Origin: Pedobacter ginsenosidimutans
GTDB taxonomy: Bacteria; Bacteroidota; Bacteroidia; Sphingobacteriales; Sphingobacteriaceae
Direction: 5' to 3'
NCBI RefSeq assembly: GCF_001442625.1
Contig: NZ_LMZQ01000033.1
Coordinates: 1 to 34,058 of the forward strand
Length of the DNA stretch: 34,058 bases
This document shows, piece by piece, positions 31,368-34,058 of the stretch. How positions within the stretch are numbered: position 1 is the first letter of the stretch; the number at the start of each line of letters is the position of its first letter. Position numbers and translations under genes: made by a program. The notes beneath the pieces are model-generated. The model ran no database searches, was not told the origin of the DNA, and worked only from the letters and a program-made list of their open reading frames with translations.

Positions 31368-34058
31368 AATTCCTTTTCTTTGGATTTCGTCAATTTTCCA
31401 TTGATATCTGTTAATTCCAGGTAAAAACGAACTGCTTTATCTTGATCAACAGGCACTGTAAATTCAAATGGATATTCATTTTTATCAATAATCTTTTCCT
31501 TGTCTCCATCGATCTTGTAGACTAACCTGGCCTTCTTCCATTTTGTATCATCTTCCTGAAGAAATACAAAAAGCTTTTGCGCATAAGCACCCAGTTTAAA
31601 CAATAATGCCTTTGTATCTCCTTCCGGGATATTGATATCATCACTTCTCTGATCTTTTTTCACATTCAGGATCTGGTCCTGAAAAGCACTGCTGATTTTT
31701 ACGCCCGGGATAGCCAGTGCAGTAATGCCGCCGGCAGGGACATTGATCTGGAAAGTGCCATCTTTTAAATTCAAAACCTGCACTGATGGGTATAAAGTCT
31801 GAACTCCAGTATTGCCTGAAAAATCTACCCTGGAAGCATCTACAGAAACACGGGTGCTGATATCCGCTCCTGATTGGTTCATAAAAGCAAGTAGAAGTGT
31901 ATCTCCTTTTTTTGCACTGACATAGTTTAAACCAATATTTGCTGTGTTCAACAGACGGGAAGGCATCCAGAGTTGCACATTTTCGAACTGAAAGAACCGT
32001 CCTTTCTTAGCGCCATAAAACTTATTCTGCAAATAGGCATATCCTTCTATATAATCACTCGGAAAGTCTATCCTGCCACCACTTTTCACATAAGCATCTG
32101 AAACAAGGTAATCAACAAGCATAGAAGCCATGGGCAGGATATGATTGTAATGAAAGGAGTTTACACTCTGGTCCTTATGCTCGTGGAGTGGAAAATCGGC
32201 CTTTTCGTAGGCTGTAGTTCTTTCTGTATTGATATGATATCCCGGAAAACTTTCGGAACGGCCAACAATCGAAGCTTTAGCTACATTCATTAAAAACGGA
32301 TCATTTGTATGATAGCCTATCCTTAACAACCAGGGCGCATAGGTAGACATGAAAATACCCCTGTGCCCGGTTGAAGTTCCCGATGATTCTGGTGTAAGCC
32401 CCATCTCAGAAAGCCTCCATGCAGGCACTTTTTCTTCGGGATAATACATTTGATGATGTCCTTTTGATTTGAGGTACCAATACATCGGTGCTTTCCCTCC
32501 ATTATTTACAGTAACCAGATCATTCGGTATAGCAGGTGTCATCCAGGTAAACAAGGTATAATGCCTGGCTCCATCCTGTGCAGCTTCTAAATACCGGCGA
32601 TTGGCGGTAAGTTCATATAATTCTAAAAGAGCAGACCAGTTATTGGTAAAAGTTGGCCAGAAGAAGTTGGAACTAAACAGGGGATCACCAAACTCCTTCA
32701 ACCTTGTATTTACCCTTTCTTTCAGATATTTATCGGCCAGGGCCTTGCTTAAACTTAAATAAGCGGAATCGGATGTCAGTTTAAACATAAACATCGCATT
32801 GACCCAGTTGCGGCCTTTCTGCTCTTCATCAAGATTCCTGACACGCGCCGTTCCGAACTCTTTTTTTGCCATCGTAGTATAAAAAGAGTTGTTCCCGCCA
32901 AAAACATCAGATAAAACCTGTAATTCGGATAATGGAGCAATAGGCCCCTTCAACTTCCTGGATGGAGATTGGATTTTCTGATTGCTGTCAATCGCAAACA
33001 GGAACTTTTCGCGCGACAACATAAACTCCATTAAAGGATATGCCCTTTTATCAAACATTTCCTGATCATCCCTCACAATAGCCAGTTCAAGCGGGTTCAG
33101 ACTTGAAACATTTTTTACTGCGCCAGGCACATCCGTAGCATAGGCAAATCCTTTCAGGCTATCGATAAACCAGGCATAACGGGTCTTTGAATAATCAATC
33201 AGGTTATCCAAAGTTGTATTCATAGAAACGGTAGCATTGGTCCGGTAATCCTTAAATCCAAACACAGTTGTTGCCATTTGCTCATATGTTTTAGTGATGC
33301 TCAAGGGTTCAATAACAAGGCTCATTGAAAACTCAAAAGAATGTCCTGCCATCATTTGGGAATTGAAACCACCCGGCATAGGAGCGAAAACCTGGGGCTG
33401 TAATTCTGATTTGTTATTTAGAAGTGCGATTCCGAACTGGCTGTTGGTTAACAGCGGTAAAGGTTGAAAAGGCAAATACCTGGAGGCAGCCAGTACACCT
33501 ATCGAGTTATACCCGTCATTCACCAGTGTAGCAGGGATTGTTGCCATAAACGACGGAGTTAGATAGGGTTGCAGGGGAACCCGTTTTTCAGTCCAGATCA
33601 GGGGTTGCCATAGTTCATCAACATGATCACTTTTAAAAGATGGCGCCCCGATATATCCAACACTATAAAAACCGTTCTTTTTAGGTGTAAACAAAAATTC
33701 AATTTTAGGATAAGGCAAACTACTTTTAATCAGCCAGGCTTTTAGCGTAAACAAGGCATGTTCCGGAAAGATAAAACAAATAGAATCTCCAGAACTGATT
33801 GTTTTGATTGCGCTAAGAAAATGTGTTTTTCCCGCGTGATAGATATTGGCCGTTCTATCTTGCTTAGCGCTTCTTAATATTTTATCGTCAAATCCATCTC
33901 CGGCAACACTGGCACTAACAATTTGTTGGTGATAATCGGCCAGACTACTGTCTGTGGTTTTCCAGGTGGGAATATTGTAAGATACTTTTTTTAATCCTGA
34001 AGGTTTCAATGCCAGTTCAGGATCCTTTTCGTTCCAGATAACAACAAAATTGGGTTTA
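31358..34058 (-). CDS. Large carbohydrate-locus protein with helical-toroid core (partial, 5' end missing)
   Basis: The frame is open to the right edge of the window (900 codons visible). The TTG at 34009 is not a real start, because in-frame coding sequence with similar composition (VVIWNEKDPELALKPSG) continues upstream. The first 300 or so visible residues are beta-rich. The middle (about 300-720) is a series of amphipathic helix pairs with aromatic residues, such as NNWSALLELYELTANRRYLEAAQDGARHY, as in six-hairpin (alpha/alpha) glycosidases and lyases. The last 180 are beta-sandwich-like. I cannot assign a family or name catalytic residues. A secreted glycoside hydrolase or lyase acting with the neighbouring GH97 is the likeliest role. 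A signal peptide would lie outside the window. Confidence 0.7.
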   Translation of the reverse strand, partial: KPNFVVIWNEKDPELALKPSGLKKVSYNIPTWKTTDSSLADYHQQIVSASVAGDGFDDKILRSAKQDRTANIYHAGKTHFLSAIKTISSGDSICFIFPEHALFTLKAWLIKSSLPYPKIEFLFTPKKNGFYSVGYIGAPSFKSDHVDELWQPLIWTEKRVPLQPYLTPSFMATIPATLVNDGYNSIGVLAASRYLPFQPLPLLTNSQFGIALLNNKSELQPQVFAPMPGGFNSQMMAGHSFEFSMSLVIEPLSITKTYEQMATTVFGFKDYRTNATVSMNTTLDNLIDYSKTRYAWFIDSLKGFAYATDVPGAVKNVSSLNPLELAIVRDDQEMFDKRAYPLMEFMLSREKFLFAIDSNQKIQSPSRKLKGPIAPLSELQVLSDVFGGNNSFYTTMAKKEFGTARVRNLDEEQKGRNWVNAMFMFKLTSDSAYLSLSKALADKYLKERVNTRLKEFGDPLFSSNFFWPTFTNNWSALLELYELTANRRYLEAAQDGARHYTLFTWMTPAIPNDLVTVNNGGKAPMYWYLKSKGHHQMYYPEEKVPAWRLSEMGLTPESSGTSTGHRGIFMSTYAPWLLRIGYHTNDPFLMNVAKASIVGRSESFPGYHINTERTTAYEKADFPLHEHKDQSVNSFHYNHILPMASMLVDYLVSDAYVKSGGRIDFPSDYIEGYAYLQNKFYGAKKGRFFQFENVQLWMPSRLLNTANIGLNYVSAKKGDTLLLAFMNQSGADISTRVSVDASRVDFSGNTGVQTLYPSVQVLNLKDGTFQINVPAGGITALAIPGVKISSAFQDQILNVKKDQRSDDINIPEGDTKALLFKLGAYAQKLFVFLQEDDTKWKKARLVYKIDGDKEKIIDKNEYPFEFTVPVDQDKAVRFYLELTDINGKLTKSKEKELGK

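Noticed and set aside
1..34058. CRISPR arrays, tRNA or rRNA genes, integrase or phage genes
   Set aside because: No spaced identical repeats, cloverleaf sequences, rRNA motifs or intact recombinase genes were seen on either strand.

Overview
The window looks like chromosome from a member of the Bacteroidota, most likely Sphingobacteriaceae (Pedobacter or Mucilaginibacter type; this is inferred from gene families and style, not from a marker gene). The evidence is a SusC/SusD pair, a one-protein hybrid two-component regulator (HTCS), many Sec-secreted or lipoprotein glycosidases packed 4-30 bp apart, TAnnTTTG-type promoter boxes, and moderate-to-low GC. No rRNA, tRNA, CRISPR array or intact mobile element was found.

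Region A (1-17012, all minus strand) is a polysaccharide utilization locus. In the direction of transcription it reads GH97, GH2 beta-glucuronidase, truncated GH88-like fragment, HTCS, alginate-lyase-fold polysaccharide lyase, GH16, GH105, DUF4886 (SGNH-like), then SusC and SusD (SusD is cut by the window edge). The lyase, GH105 and GH2 together point to a beta-glucuronic-acid-containing glycan: the lyase would create 4,5-unsaturated ends, GH105 would remove the unsaturated uronic acid, GH2 would remove saturated beta-GlcA, GH97 would remove alpha-linked galactose, and SusCD would import oligosaccharides. Two 80-bp promoter modules, upstream of SusC and of GH97, match at 58 of 80 positions without gaps. 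Each carries a 21-bp-period direct repeat and a TAnnTTTG box at the same spacing. They are the best candidates for the HTCS binding sites.

Region B (17154-21298, minus strand) is a non-PUL segment: a DUF4267-cupin fusion, a Crp/Fnr-type regulator, an SMR exporter, an NmrA-type NAD(P)-binding protein, a YafY/WYL regulator, and a decayed IS3-family orfA.

Region C (21500-22805, plus strand) is a single GH30 subfamily 8-type glucuronoxylanase lipoprotein followed by a hairpin.

Region D (22865-34058) is a second carbohydrate locus with no SusCD in view. A LacI-type regulator (plus) faces a minus-strand operon of GH97, truncated GH2, cytoplasmic FAD-dependent oxidoreductase, SSS sodium symporter, GH105 C-terminal scrap and DUF4886. 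Two tandem LacI-type palindromes lie between the divergent units. A large secreted-type protein, open at the window edge, converges on lacI.

The central observation is that A and D share a family set (GH97, GH2, GH105, DUF4886). D has lost GH2 and GH105, keeping only short remnants in their expected places, while A keeps both intact but carries only a stump of a GH88-like gene. The two loci look like related degradation systems that diverged in control and import route (HTCS plus SusCD versus LacI plus SSS symporter and FAD enzyme) and are being pruned.
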